In this document: one piece after another, positions 1 to 11,700 of the stretch | Numbering within the stretch: the stretch's first letter is position 1 | How the letters are laid out: each line of letters begins with the position of its first letter | Origin: Neolentinus lepideus HHB14362 ss-1 | Lineage: Eukaryota > Basidiomycota > Agaricomycetes > Gloeophyllales > Gloeophyllaceae | Length of the DNA: 55,910 nucleotides | Assembly (NCBI GenBank): GCA_001632425.1 | Contig: KV425551.1 | Coordinates: 1,472,241-1,528,150 of the forward strand | Direction of reading: 5' to 3' | Made by a program: the position numbers and the translations under genes | Notes under the pieces: generated by a model | Database searches by the model: none | What the model was told of the DNA's origin: nothing | What the model saw: only the letters and a program-made list of their open reading frames with translations

Positions 1-338
1 TCAAGTAGCTGGAGTTGTCGCGACACGTGGGAGATGGATTGATGAGAATAGCTGGACGCGGCGTTCTGATAACTGGGATTAGGAAGAGGGGGACGTGAAG
101 GGTGGGCAGATGCATGGCTGTCAGTGATGTGGCCAATGTCGGAAAAGGCAGTAGTAGCAGACAGTGAATGAACGTCGTCTGGGGTCGCCATGGTCAGCGT
201 GGCCTCGTGCTGGGCGGTCGTCGACTCACGGGCGGATCGACGCAGAGGCCGGGGAGGCGTTGCGGGATCTGGGCGGTTTTTAGAGTCGGACGAGAACTTG
301 AACCATTTCGACCAGGACTTGGAAAGGAGCCCTGGCAT
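1..338 (-). CDS. N-terminal part of an unrecognised protein, runs off the left edge
   Basis: On the minus strand an ATG at 338..336 opens a reading frame of 112 codons with no stop before base 1, so only the N-terminus is visible. The start is MPGLLSKSWSKWFKF, followed by a Ser/Thr/Pro-rich, apparently disordered segment (PPRPLRRSARE, then HPSRPPLPNPS). No domain is recognisable in this piece. The ATG is preceded by a TATA-like stretch near 424-430 on the same strand, which suits a real 5' end. It could be the disordered head of any larger protein. The open frame and serine/proline bias support coding; function is unknown. Confidence 0.55.
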   Translation of the reverse strand, partial: MPGLLSKSWSKWFKFSSDSKNRPDPATPPRPLRRSARESTTAQHEATLTMATPDDVHSLSATTAFSDIGHITDSHASAHPSRPPLPNPSYQNAASSYSHQSISHVSRQLQLL

Positions 339-1212
339 GCCGCAGCCGGGCGGGTCGATGGGGGGAATTAAGAGAGCAGGCTGAATAAAGTGACACGATT
401 GCCGTGGCGTGACACGATCGTACATATAACATAATTGGCATCCATCTCGTGAGTCCATCTCGACGTCATCGCTTTCCTTTGTCCGTGATGTCACCGGCCC
501 TCCCTGACCGACGCCCTCGCTCCTCGTCGTCCACATCGTCCACAACACCGCCAGCCCCAGCCCGGACGTTACCCCCGACATTCCACCCTCGCTACTTCTG
601 CATATTCGTGGCTGCCCCGACACGTTTACCTCTTCTCATTTCCAATACGAATCCCGGCATTCGGATTCCAAATCCACCGGTCTCTCCAAGCCTAGTGAGC
701 TCATATCGCATCCTTCTGCGTGGGTTGTGCGGTCTGCGCTTTGTGGTTTCTGTTCCGTCCTGTTACATGGACAAATGTCTTTCTCTCAATTCACTCTTGT
801 GTCACTCTCCATTGTAAGGTCTCACCAACATGGTTCCACTTCAGCCTCAGAGTCGGCTCACTCTGAATTCTAATCATTCATAAATAGCATCGGGCCGGCC
901 CTCGCTGCCAACTGCGCGATAGGAGCTGCAATGTCGCACATTACTGAAACCTTGACCACGAACGAACCTTCAAGTCCGTCTAAATTGGACTCATAAATAG
1001 TCCGTGTGTTTAGGAACAACGTCTCGAGTCCGTGTACAGATCGACAAGCAGTAACTCGGGATGGGAACCGAGCAGCACAAGATTAGAATGTGCATGATCC
1101 CAGACATCCCGAACAAGAGCAGCTCCTGTCCAGTAGTCACTATCGGACATGAACACAAGCAGACCTCTTGATAAGTCGGAATAACCCGCCGCCATAGCTA
1201 CCAACCTCCCTC
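339..1212. other. Intergenic region, about 870 bases
   Basis: This separates the 5' end of the left-edge gene from the 3' end of RIB7. Plus-strand frames here (for example 449-817) lack domain features, splice logic and a plausible start. I see no RNA gene or repeat. Confidence 0.5.
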
Positions 1213-2237
1213 CTACTTCGCATTCCTGCACTTAACCGCCACAACCACATCCCGGCCCACCACCTCCGTCGCCACATGCTCCATCTCCGGCACCTGCACC
1301 CCATCAGCTCTACCCACCAAGAGCACCGCCCACACGCACCTGAGACCCCAGCACGTCCGCCCCGTACCCGACCGCGTCGCCCCCGAGCAGCGTCGGCGCG
1401 ACGGTCACCACGAGCGTGTCCACCACCCCCGCACGCAGAAAGGAGGATATGACCCGCGCGCCGCCTTCGACCATCACGCTCGCGATGCCCTCGCTCTTCA
1501 ACAGCGACAGCGCGGCTTCGAGGGACACTCTATCCGCTACAACCACAGTCAAAGCAGGAAGAACGGGAGGAGGAAGAGGCAGACGCACGATCGCGCGCGT
1601 CCGGGCGCACCTCCCACACCAGCGCCCCCGCGCGCCGCAGTGCTCCCGCTCTCTCGCTGTCGTGCCCGGTGCAGAGCACGATGGGCTGCGCGCCCGTGCC
1701 GGCGGCGTAGTTCCGGAGGAGCTTGCAGGTGGGCGGCAGGCGCGCGTACGCGTCGAGGATCACCGGCCGGGGCGCGGGGTACTTGACACCGGGATGCGGC
1801 GGGAGGTGGCGCGCTGGGGGGGAGGGGGATTAGTATATGTGGTGAGCGTGGGTCGCGCAAGAATTCTGGTCGTGTACACTTCCCGAGATCCGTCGCAGAG
1901 CGCGATGGTATAATAAATAGACGCTTACTGTTCAGCTGCGGATCGTCGTTCAGCGCTGTCCCGACGCCCACGAGTATCGCGTCGTGCATCGACCGCATCC
2001 TTCCCGCCGTTAACCATTAGCCACCCACCCACCCATCCCACTTCACCCATAAACCAAGGCGCACCAGTGAGTCATGACCATACTCTCCCGCCCGCTGAGC
2101 GCGACCTGCCGCCCGCCGGGGCCCGCGATCTTCGCGTCGAGGCTCTGCGCAAAGGTGAGCGTGACGTGCGGGCGGTGCGCGTTCGGGAAGGGCGGGGGAG
2201 GGTATAGGGACGTGAGGAACGCGGGCGGAGAGGCCAT
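1213..2237 (-). CDS. RIB7: RIB7: diaminohydroxyphosphoribosylamino-pyrimidine reductase (riboflavin synthesis)
   Basis: Exons complement(join(1213..1293,1340..1536,1589..1813,1929..1999,2065..2237)) give 248 residues, the usual length of fungal RIB7. The enzyme performs the NADPH-dependent reduction of the ribosylamino-pyrimidine phosphate after GTP cyclohydrolase II. Visible family blocks are TFAQSLDAKIAGPGGRQVAL near the N-terminus, AILVGVGTALNDDPQLNTR across the third junction, and SVMVEGGARVISSFL in the C-terminal third, typical of the RibD C-terminal reductase fold. All four introns (46, 52, 115 and 65 nt) are GT-AG, and each phase is forced by conserved sequence. It is transcribed divergently from histone H4, with 189 bases between the two starts. 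Third codon positions are strongly GC-rich. Confidence 0.9.
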
Positions 2238-2426
2238 GTGTCACGCGATAAGATGTCACGGCGAGATTGGGCGCGCGGGTCACGTGAGGGCGCGTGTACA
2301 TAAACGGCGCGGGCGTGTCGGCGGTCTGTTTGTCCAGGCTCTCTTCTCTACCACCACCACCCGCAAGACTCGTCCGGCTACCTCCAGGGTCAACAACCTC
2401 AACACCACACCAAACTCTAACTCGAC

Positions 2427-2900
2427 ATGTCTGGACGCGGAAAGGGTGGCAAGGTAGGGCGCCAAGTACTGCCGGCGGTGTTGGTGTCGGTGACTGACGC
2501 GCGTGCTGCAGGGCCTCGGCAAGGGCGGCGCCAAGCGCCACCGCAAGATCCTGCGCGACAACATCCAGGGTATCACCAAGCCCGTACGTCCCCCCCTTCC
2601 CCTCCACCACTTCCCCCACCTAACCGTCCCACAGGCCATCCGCCGCCTCGCGCGCCGCGGCGGCGTCAAGCGCATCTCGGGTCTCATCTACGAGGAGACG
2701 CGCGGCGTGCTGAAGATCTTTCTGGAGAACGTCATCCGCGACTCGGTCACGTACACCGAGCACGCGAAGAGGTGTGTTGTCTTGCGCGACTGGCGGTGTG
2801 CTGGGTTGCTCACGGACGGCGCAGGAAAACCGTCACCGCGCTCGATGTTGTCTATGCGCTCAAGCGGTCTGGCAGGACCCTCTACGGGTTCGGTGCTTGA
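2427..2900 (+). CDS. Histone H4
   Basis: Exons join(2427..2453,2512..2583,2635..2771,2825..2900) encode exactly 103 residues including the initiator Met. The protein runs from [20 protein letters not shown], with the acetylatable N-terminal lysines, through the histone fold to [12 protein letters not shown]. It forms the H3-H4 core of the nucleosome. Three short introns interrupt it (58, 51 and 53 nt), normal for basidiomycete histones and unlike animal replication-dependent ones. The start follows the motif GACATGTCTGG, and a TATA-like CATAAA lies near 2299. The C-terminus ends in Ala where most H4 proteins end in Gly. Divergent neighbour: RIB7. Confidence 0.98.
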   Translation: MSGRGKGGKVGRQVLPAVLVSVTDARAAGPRQGRRQAPPQDPARQHPGYHQARTSPPSPPPLPPPNRPTGHPPPRAPRRRQAHLGSHLRGDARRAEDLSGERHPRLGHVHRAREEVCCLARLAVCWVAHGRRRKTVTALDVVYALKRSGRTLYGFGA

Positions 2901-3148
2901 ACGAGGCACTTCATTACTATGTTTATTCTTCTTCCTTTGTAGAGCTCTAGGATTGTATGCTATAGGAATATGTTGTGAATATCATCACCGCATTCTGTGA
3001 AATCGTGTGCTTGAGTGAACGTTGAGCCATAATCACCCGTACCCCTTTGTGCAGTCACGCTTCGATATTGCTTTCGGGTGACGTCAAGGACAGTGTTCAT
3101 GCCGATCGCATCCCACTCATCTCTTGATGGTCACAATCTCCCCAGCAC

Positions 3149-3156
3149 TATATAAA
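3149..3156 (+). promoter_or_regulatory. TATA box (TATATAAA) of the NTF2-like gene
   Basis: A perfect TATATAAA lies just upstream of the NTF2-like gene. It is so close to the first ATGs (3169, 3181) that transcription may start near or after them, which makes the ATG at 3268 a real alternative start. Confidence 0.6.
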
Positions 3157-3168
3157 CCTGTTCAGACG

Positions 3169-4054
3169 ATGAGAGCGCAGATGCCCCGTCTTCCCCGCCT
3201 CACTCCCTTGATTTACCGTCCGCCTCAGTCTGCTTTCCGCCGTTTATCCACCACCGCCGTAACGAGAATGCCCTCTTCAGACCCCAACGCAAAGAACGCT
3301 GCCGGCCTCACGCCCACTGAGAGCCGCTCGCTCAGCGAGAGGCAGCCGGAGCAGCACGAGCAGACGATCCTGGCTGCGATCAAGGACGTCAGTCCGCGCC
3401 CCACCCACCCTCTATACCCTCGACGCTGACACCCACTAGCTGTACACCTGCAACCCCACAGAGGCGAGACAGACAGACACCTCACCTACGCACCACACTG
3501 ACGTGACGCGCATATTAGAACTCGTATCAAGTCTACGCGCCCGACGCCGTCTTCCACGACCCCGTCGGCATCGCCAAGGGCGCGGACGCTATCCGCGCGC
3601 AGTTCAACGGGCTCGTCAAGGCGGGATATCTTCTTTATTCGGTGTCTTGAGGTGCTGCTGACGAATCACGATGTGCAGCTCTTCCCGCGCGCCGATATTG
3701 GCAAGTTTCGCGTGCTGGAGAACCCCAAGAGCGTCCCAAAGGGCACGATACTGGTCGACCAGGACGTGTCGTACTTTCGCGATCCGAAGGCGGCGGAGCC
3801 GACAAAGGTTGGTGGAGGGCTTTTTCGTTTGTTGGGAGTGACCATCTGACATGCACTTGCAGACCGTCAATTCGCTCTTGACGCTGCACACAAACTCGTC
3901 AAACCAGATCACCGAACATTTCGAAGAGTGGGATCACAAGCGCGAGACTGACAGTAGCGATGGCTTCTTGGGCTACTTGAACGAAAGTCGGAAAAAGTTG
4001 ACCGCGAGTATTACAGATATGCTCGTGGGCAAGGAGCCGCCCAAAAAGTCGTAA
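3169..4054 (+). CDS. NTF2-like/SnoaL-fold protein, possibly mitochondrial
   Basis: Exons join(3169..3387,3440..3463,3519..3620,3679..3807,3863..4054) give 221 residues. The N-terminus (MPRLPRLTPLIYRPP, then FRRLSTTAV) looks like a mitochondrial presequence. The core contains YAPDAVFHDPVGIAKGA, LFPRADIGKF and ILVDQDVSYFRDP, then EEWDHKRET, the pattern of a fungal NTF2-like family with no established function. The best-fitting model needs two GC-AG introns (3464..3518 and 3621..3678); the others are GT-AG. If exon 2 is skipped, 3388..3518 could be one longer intron. Because the TATA box is at 3149, the start may be 3169, 3181 or 3268, all in frame. Convergent with SRO7. Confidence 0.75.
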
Positions 4055-4258
4055 GTGGATGTGGACCCTTGATGGTGCAGATGTTCGAGTAAATTGTAGC
4101 GTCAGTCAAGCCAAACTGTAGCATTCGCCTAGATGTACATTAGTGAACATGACACAAGCCCTACGTTGTGTTTTACTCGTCAAAACCGGAATCTTCTGCA
4201 GTATCTTGTCCTTCTGCATCTCAAAGAAGTTACCTGTAACTTTACCTGAGAGGGTGCC

Positions 4259-7200
4259 TCAGAATCCAAACCAATTCTTGCCCGTCTGTTCGCCTGCCAA
4301 ACGCTTTGCCTGCAGAGAAATTTAAGGAACCATTTCAAGACCAAACAACAAATGGATTCCTCACTTGAGCCACCATGCTGCGACTGCCTTCTTCCAGTGA
4401 CCTGAACTGCTCCTCCAAGTCTCCCAGTACTTGTCTACGGGTGTCGTTTTGGTTGATCAGCTCTTGGGGCGCGATAAAGTATAGGTACTCACCCCCGTTC
4501 GGACATGCCTGCGGTCAATCTCTCGTACAGTCCACCAGTGCCGGACACTTCCTCGGACACCTCACTGGCACGACTCGGCGATGGAGATGTACCGCGCGTC
4601 TGGCGAGCTGAGGTGCGGATGGAAGCACGGTCCGAAGTTGAAGCAGGTTTCAACGAACTTGCGGGAGGGGGTGAGACTGGTTTCGGGATGGGTCTGTTCG
4701 GGCCTGCCACTAAAAAAGAGGAAAAAGTATGAGCAATGCCATGGATGTACGATGGGAAAAGATGGGATGTACATACACAGTGCGTCGATTTGATCCCCGG
4801 TCATCACGCCCGTCACGCCCACTCCGGCGCCCCACGAGCCGAGCCACCCGCCTACGACGTCCTTGATGCTCGGCGGACCCATGCTCACGGGCTGCGGTTG
4901 CGGCGGCACCGGTTTCTTCCCTGCCAGAAGATCGACTTCGGGCGTGACGTGGTAGTATGCGCGGCGGATGTCGAAGAGCGTCGAGTAGGTCGTGCGGGCG
5001 ATGAGGGAGGCGGCGGCGGGGAAGGGGGTGTGCTGCAGGAAGTCGCCGGAGGGGTCAGGGGAGATGGGACTAGCGGAGGGTGTGAGTAGCCATGATTATA
5101 GCGAAGATTTAAAGGGAGGAGCTCACAGATTGGATTGCGCAGGTAACTGGAGGGTGTGGAGGTGTTCGAGAGCGGGAAGAGAGTAGACTAAGGCTTCGTG
5201 CCGATCGGTGAATGCCACGAGAGCTTGCGAGCCTAGAGAAGTGCTCAATCCCTGAATTGAAACGCATGAAAAGGCTTCTTACCATTCCTCTCGACAATCT
5301 CGCAGCACTCAACCTTACCCGCCTTATGCGGCCAGTCATCCTTCCCGACTCTCTCGCCGTCAACGTCCACGGTACACCTTACGCCCTTCGCACCCGCGAC
5401 AATCCAGTAACTGTGTCCCTTACCGGCAATAACGTCCTCAGAGCTGGGGTCGAGCGCGCGGGACAGACCGTAGCGATCGGCTTTGAATCGGGCACCGGTG
5501 TATGCATCGAGAACAGCTGAGAACACCGGCTGAGCTGGAGCTTCGGGGGTGCTAGGAAGAATGTCAACGATCCATGAGCCGTTGGATGAACGATTCAAAG
5601 AGAAAATCTTGGTCCGTCCCGAGGCAAGGACGGAGAGAAGGCGGACACGCGGGACTGGATCTGCTCGAGGTATTCAGAGGTGATCGTCGCTACATATCTT
5701 TGCGGCAACACACCAGAGTCCGTGCGGCACACTGTCCATGTCAGGGACGTATATGTATCAAGGTCTTGTGAATTCCTCAGGAAGGCCGATTTTCTCTTTG
5801 CGGAGGAGTCCTTGTCGCTCCTGTATATGATCTTTGGTCCTCGCATGTCGACAATCATAAGCAAACCGCCATTGAATGAAGCGGCAAAGAATCCTAACGT
5901 GATAGCTCAGCGCTAAGCCACCAGAACTGTATATGTGATTTGTGTGAGTTACCGATGTCAGACGGCGCACAAGCTACCACAGGACCCTTCTTGGCCGCTA
6001 GGACAAGATAAGGGTGGAACCTTTGACGAAGAGGTGCTGCAATGTGTTCTAGCGAGATCAACTCTTCGTCTACCAACTTTCCTGAGAGCCCCTTGGTACT
6101 GCCACTGTCAGAATCGAAACGATATACGAGTATTTCTCCCGTCCTCAGGATGATATAGCACTCCAACGACTCAGTAGCAAACGCCACTGCACTGATTTTA
6201 AGCTGATTCAATGACCCTGGGGGAAACACAGTCGATAGTGAAGGATCTGCAAGCATAAATAAAGGATCGATGGTTAGTCGAGGCAGAGGATTTGGTATAT
6301 CCCTCTGGAGCGGGACCGACTCCGTCCTCAGACGCAGCTGTGCACTGATATCCTGGAACTGAACGGTGCAGTCACGATGCTGAGAGATAAGGATCCGATG
6401 CGGCTGGTACTGTAAAAGGGCAATTAGGATATGTGTGCAACCTGAAGCGTTGACAGTTCTTACCTTGGCAAACTTCAGGTCGTTCCCAGCACTGTCCCCA
6501 TCAATCCAAGCAGACCCACCTCGAAGCGGCAGCGCATCTTCATCCAAGTCTGCACCGCGAACCAGTTTCTCGTATGGATCTCTGTCCAGTACGTGTAAAG
6601 TGGTCGATGTCACGGCAGCAGGGCCGGTCCAGAGAGCATGCGGGAGAGTTAACCGGCGAGGTGTACCATCATCCACCTTCATGGATTCCAGTGTTGAAGC
6701 GAGCTCATCCGCTAAATCATTTGGGAGACTTGGGGGGCCAGGAGACTTGGGCTTGGGACTACTGGGTAACGTTGCGGAAACGGTGGGCGGTAATGATACT
6801 GAATAAGCTTCGACGGCACAGCTCTTCCCTTCGCTTTCTGAGAGAAGTAGTATGGCAGCAGGGTCCCAGCTACCAGAGAAGTGCGGGCTATCTCGAGGTA
6901 CCAGGTAGAAGTCTTGAGTCAAGCCAGAGGTGGGATAGAAGAAAGCCTCGAGCGGGACAAGGGAATCTTGCATACCCTTTCGAAATACAGGGTGGAGTGT
7001 ACGAGAGCCTGGCGACGCAGGAGGTTCGGCCGGATTGAACGCTGGGAACCACAGTACGTACATTCCCGGCGTATCTTGGGTTGTTTGTCCACCTAAGACA
7101 AATAAGGCGGTTGCACCACCTCTTGGATCGGAAGAGTTTGGAAAGCCACTCCAAGCTAGCTTGAATATGGGCTCCCTCTCTGAGGCAGGTGACACAGCCC

Positions 7201-8539
7201 CTTCGTTGTCGAATCCATTCATGTCAGGTAGGTGAACATCAACTGCGTCTAGAGTCCTGACCGTCAACGGATTGTCTTGGTCCTCGACAGCCCAGAAGGA
7301 AATGCAACCGTCCACATGACCAGCAGCAAGGAAGTGACCGCTGGGATGTATCGCTACCGAGGTGACGGAAGGTCTTCTCAGCTTTAGCAAATCCTAGGAG
7401 GTGAAAACTCAATGTGCATTCAAGCTCCCAGGGAAGACAAGCATACGGGTCCGTTATGACCGGATCCACCAGGTGCACCTAGGGGAAGAATGAGTCGGTA
7501 TGCACCTATCGTACTCCGTTGTTCCTGTTGGACAATTGAGATGCCTCATAGTGAAAGGGGCCACAGAATACGTGCTGGTACGTACAAGATCAGACAGCAC
7601 AACGCCACCTGTGAACGATTTCAGTTCGATCCTTCTCTAGGATATACCATCTTACCGCTATAAGCAACGAAAACTAAGTCGAGATTGCGAGGATGAATGA
7701 CTACTTCAATAGGAACTGCACTATTCCCATTTATCAGATCATGGTGCGAACAGAGGATAGATGTCCATACGGCTCTGCAATTGAGATTAGGTGTTCGGCT
7801 TCTCGCAATGTCTCTTTCTCGTATAGGGACAGTATGTTCGGTATCGTATACTGAGACACGCGCAGGCATAGGAGATCGTAAGTCTTCACTTCCCCAGATG
7901 CTAGCGCCACGAAAGCCTGCATTTCGTATCAGCGCAGGTCTCTCTGGAAAGCCAGAATGTACGAGCATGGGTGTGGGATGGAGATATCGTCAACCAACTG
8001 CCGAAAATAACGATATGTCAACTCGCAGAGTAAGGATTGAATGAGAGTTTATTGACGTTACGGGAGCATTGAACCTGGAGTTCGCTTGTAACTTGGGTTG
8101 GCCCCGAGGAGAGAGATCCCAAACATGTAAATGATTCGTTTCATCTGTACATTCTTCCTGGTTCTGGCCATCAATATACCGATGAGCAGGATCAATTCCG
8201 AACCTATCGAGACAAGCTTGGAAAGAGATGCAGCAAACTGCAAGAATTTGATCCGCACGGGCTCCGAGAGAGCCCAGTGCTTCTCTACGCCAGGACCTCC
8301 AAGAATATGTAGTCCACCTTCGGCAGTGCCTACGATGCCGCATTACTTGAGCGAAGATGAGATTGGTAACGCTCAATCCTACCAATAGCCAAGCTGGCAG
8401 ACAAAGGATCAACCGCTACGGCTGCTATATCCAAGAAATGTTCGATCGCGAGGAATGCGCCAACTTGCCAGTCCTGAGCCTCTCGCAGTTCCGCTGATAA
8501 GTCCGCACGAGCTGCACCGTGGTGTTTGAGAGAGAACAT
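4259..8539 (-). CDS. SRO7: SRO7/Lgl/tomosyn-family exocytosis regulator
   Basis: Seventeen exons, complement(join(4259..4309,4365..4434,4493..4709,4777..5069,5127..5232,5283..5660,5714..5893,5953..6409,6464..7393,7447..7524,7586..7608,7656..7774,7831..7900,7963..7997,8057..8163,8214..8329,8383..8539)), give 1128 residues, the normal size. In yeast, Sro7 binds the t-SNARE Sec9 and is an effector of Rab Sec4 at exocytic sites. Seen here: the N-terminal MFSLKHH and LSAELREAQDW, many WD40-like strands (LHVWDLSPRG, GEVKTYDLL, SVAIHPSGHFLAAGHVDG, GFFAASFNGGLLMIVDMRG), and a C-terminal R-SNARE-like helix (LGDLEEQFRSLEEGSRSMVA) ending in GKNWFGF. All introns are GT-AG, 47-67 nt. The 7901..7962 intron has competing acceptors. 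Head-to-tail with the coiled-coil gene upstream. Confidence 0.9.
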
Positions 8540-8769
8540 GACCGACGGATGTCAACTCCGACATACGATAATTGGCCCAATGATTGAAGTCGAGGACTGA
8601 GTACTATTTTACTGAGATTCTGCACAAACCATCATAATACGAGTTAAAACTGTGCAATGCATTGACGACGCGGAGAAAATACAATCATTAACTTATGCAG
8701 TAATAACTAGTAGTACACATGCGCAAGGTATACTGAGGAGCGGATAAGGCATCGCGGATAGAAGTGTTG

Positions 8770-11700
8770 CTACAATGGTCCATGGTCATCGTCGTAGTCG
8801 AATGCCGGGCGCGAAGGGAAAGGCCTGGGTGCTAGTGGTTGTGTGGAGGACGCCCCGCGAATCTTCCCTAGCCAACCACTTTTTGAGGACTTCATTGGTG
8901 CTACGCTGCTCACCCTGGCTCTAGGACTGTTCGTCACATCAGATATGACGGGCGCGGCAGCTCCCGTGGTCATTCTGCGCGGTGATGGCTGCTTAGGGGT
9001 AGTCCTGGAGACCATGGTACGCTGTGGAGTAAACCCAGTACGAGCAGTCTGGAACGGTCTTCGCAACCGCGGAGTCATATTCTCCTCTCCAAAAGTAACC
9101 AAACGCTCTGCCACAATGCCCTGAGGAGGTACGCTTTCACAATTGTCGAAGTCTTCTGGCACGGGTCGCTTCTTACCCGCGAACGAGGATGCAGTCTCGG
9201 AAGCTGGCTGGTATTTTCGCTCGGGTGTCTTCGCTCTTGAGAACGGCCTGCCCTTGGATTCCGGTGTCTTCGGTTGAGGTATTGATGATGGACCAGAGAT
9301 GGTTCGACCTCGTCCGCTTGGTGTACCAAGAACGGAAGCATTCGCAATGTGCATAGCAAGGGATGGCACGGGTGGAACAATCACCACCGCTGGACTCGGC
9401 CTTGAGAACGCCGGCTTTGATACCTCAGGTGTCGAAGATGCCCCCTTCGCTGCAGAAAGCTTTGCTTGCAAAGTCTGCACCTTCCGTGTTAATGTCTCGA
9501 CCTTAGTGGAAAGCTTCTTCTTTTCCTTTAGAAGCCTGATACTCTTGATCAGCAAGATATGCGTTCCGAGTAGCGAATACTCACTCAATGAATTTATCAT
9601 CGCTCTCTTCGATTTCTGCAGACTTGCTACGCAGAAGTTCGTCTATCTGCTCAATCTGTCCCCTCAACTCGATCGCTTCGGCCTCGAAGTCTGGTCTTGA
9701 CTTCAATCGCTCAATTTCCCGCTTCAAGGAAGCCACAACGTGTCCGTGCTCGGTACTCTGCAGAGACAACTTCATCTCGGCAGTCTTCTCAGCCTTTTCA
9801 CTTCGAAGTAGGTCGGACTTGAGGCGCTCCAGTTGTTCGCGCAGTGAAGAAAGAGACACTTCGCTATGGGACGACAATGAGGCGCAGTAATAGAAGGGGA
9901 AAGCTGCTGTTTCTTACCTATCCTTAAGCTTGTCCTCGAGATATATTCTAACATTCAAGGTATTCTCAAGCTGCGACGCCGACTTCCTCAACTCCATCTG
10001 AAGCGCGTTCTTTTCTTGACGCAAGGACTCGAGCTCATCGAGCGCTGCCTGCAATTGATTCCGAACATCCGCAAGCAGCCTGCGTGTACCTTGTTGTCCC
10101 GCAACGAGGGCGTCCTGGCGCTCTGATGATTCTCGTAGCTGGTCCTTTGCAGATTGGCACTCTTGATCGAGCCTTTCAATGTTAGTTTCCAGAGTTGTAA
10201 GCTGTGTCTGAAGCTCCCGAACTTCGATGGTATGCTCTTCGCTGAGCCGCTTAACCTCTTCAGTTGCCCGGATGCGTGAAGTCTCTGACTCGTCCAGAAG
10301 AGTCTTCAAGTGGTCGATCTCCTGCTGAAGATCGGCCTTGGCTTGAGACAACTCTTCTGCATGCTTGCCTTCGAGTTCCCCCAGCTGCTTCTGCAATGTC
10401 GCCTCCGCAGCTGCAAGCTGCCCCTTCGTCTCTGTATGTGATTGCTCGTGATTGCGAAGCTGAGACGCTAAAGAATCGCGGAGTTGCTCAACCTTCTCGA
10501 GGTCTTTGACCGTGCCAGACAGCTGATCTTGCAGTTTGACCAGCTCTTGAGAATGTGCGGAGCGGAGGCTCTCCAATTGATCACAAAGCATACTGTCCGA
10601 TCGAGACCTAGCGAGCACCTCCGACATCCGTTGTTCTGTTTCATCTCTCGCACGGACGAGTGCCTCAATTTCTTCTTTATGACGTCCTTGCGACTCTGAA
10701 GTCGCCCGCTGGAGTTCCTCGAGCTGTTGTTCTAGGCTAGCCTTGATTTCCATTAGAGACTCCTTCTCAGCGACGGCATCAGCGTATTGCTGCTCTGACA
10801 GCTGACGTCCTTCGGACAGAAGTGCAATCTCCTTGGACTTGGTCTCAGCTTCTTCTTCCAAAGCTCTGGCCCGACCCTGGAAAAGAGCTAGCTTCGCACG
10901 AAGAGCGACCATAGAATCAGAGGATGAAATAAACTCTGCCTTGACAGAGGCAAGAGCCACAGTGACAAGACGCAGGTCCTCCGACGTGGCAGCTCTGGAT
11001 ACTTCGAGAGATTGCAGGGCGGCGTGCTTCTCCCCCAGTTCTTCCAAACATCTCTGATGGGCACTACGAAGCTCAGCCAACTCCTCCACTGCAAGAGGCT
11101 CATCGATGTCCATCTGTTGGGGTTCTGAGACTGCTGATGCAGTGCGCTGACGGAGCAAAACTTGCGCAGACTTGAGGCGCGTCATCACTGAGACCCAAGC
11201 TCCGATCAGAGCAGCACACTCGGTCTGTCGAGATACCTCAGCATCCGCCGCCCTCATCTCCGACATCTCAAGCTCTGACTCCAGCGCTTCCACCCTTAAG
11301 AGTACGTCATCCCTGGTCTCCCGAGCGGCAGCGCAGTCCTCCACCATCGCCTCCTTTTGCCGTGTCATCTCCTCGAGCTCCGCGATCATCTCGTTGGCCC
11401 GCTCTTCCTGCAACCTGAGATTGACTTCAAGCCTCTTGATATCATGCTGGTGGATACCAATCTGTTCCGTGCGCCTCTGCACCCGCTGCTCAAGTGTCTC
11501 GATTTGCTCCCTCAGGGCCTTAGTAGCCTCGTAAGACGAGAAACCTAAAAGCTGCTTGGCCTGCAAGGTATCGTTACGTTGTTCAGCGTTCTCGAGATCG
11601 TGTCTTGCCGCCTCCAGGTCCATCTGCAAGTTAGTCACCTCGGTGGTGAGGGACTCCCGCTGCGACTCGACGTCCTCAAGCGACTTCTGCGCCTCCTCGA

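Noticed and set aside
449..817. 122-codon plus-strand ORF left of RIB7
   Set aside because: Low-complexity Pro/Ser translation without an ATG at its reported start, no domain and no splice context.
1010..1231. Minus-strand ORF overlapping the 3' end of RIB7
   Set aside because: It is out of frame with RIB7 and shows no conserved motif.
2017..2619. 200-codon minus-strand ORF across the RIB7/H4 promoter and H4
   Set aside because: It overlaps histone H4 exons antisense and RIB7 exon 1 in a wrong frame.
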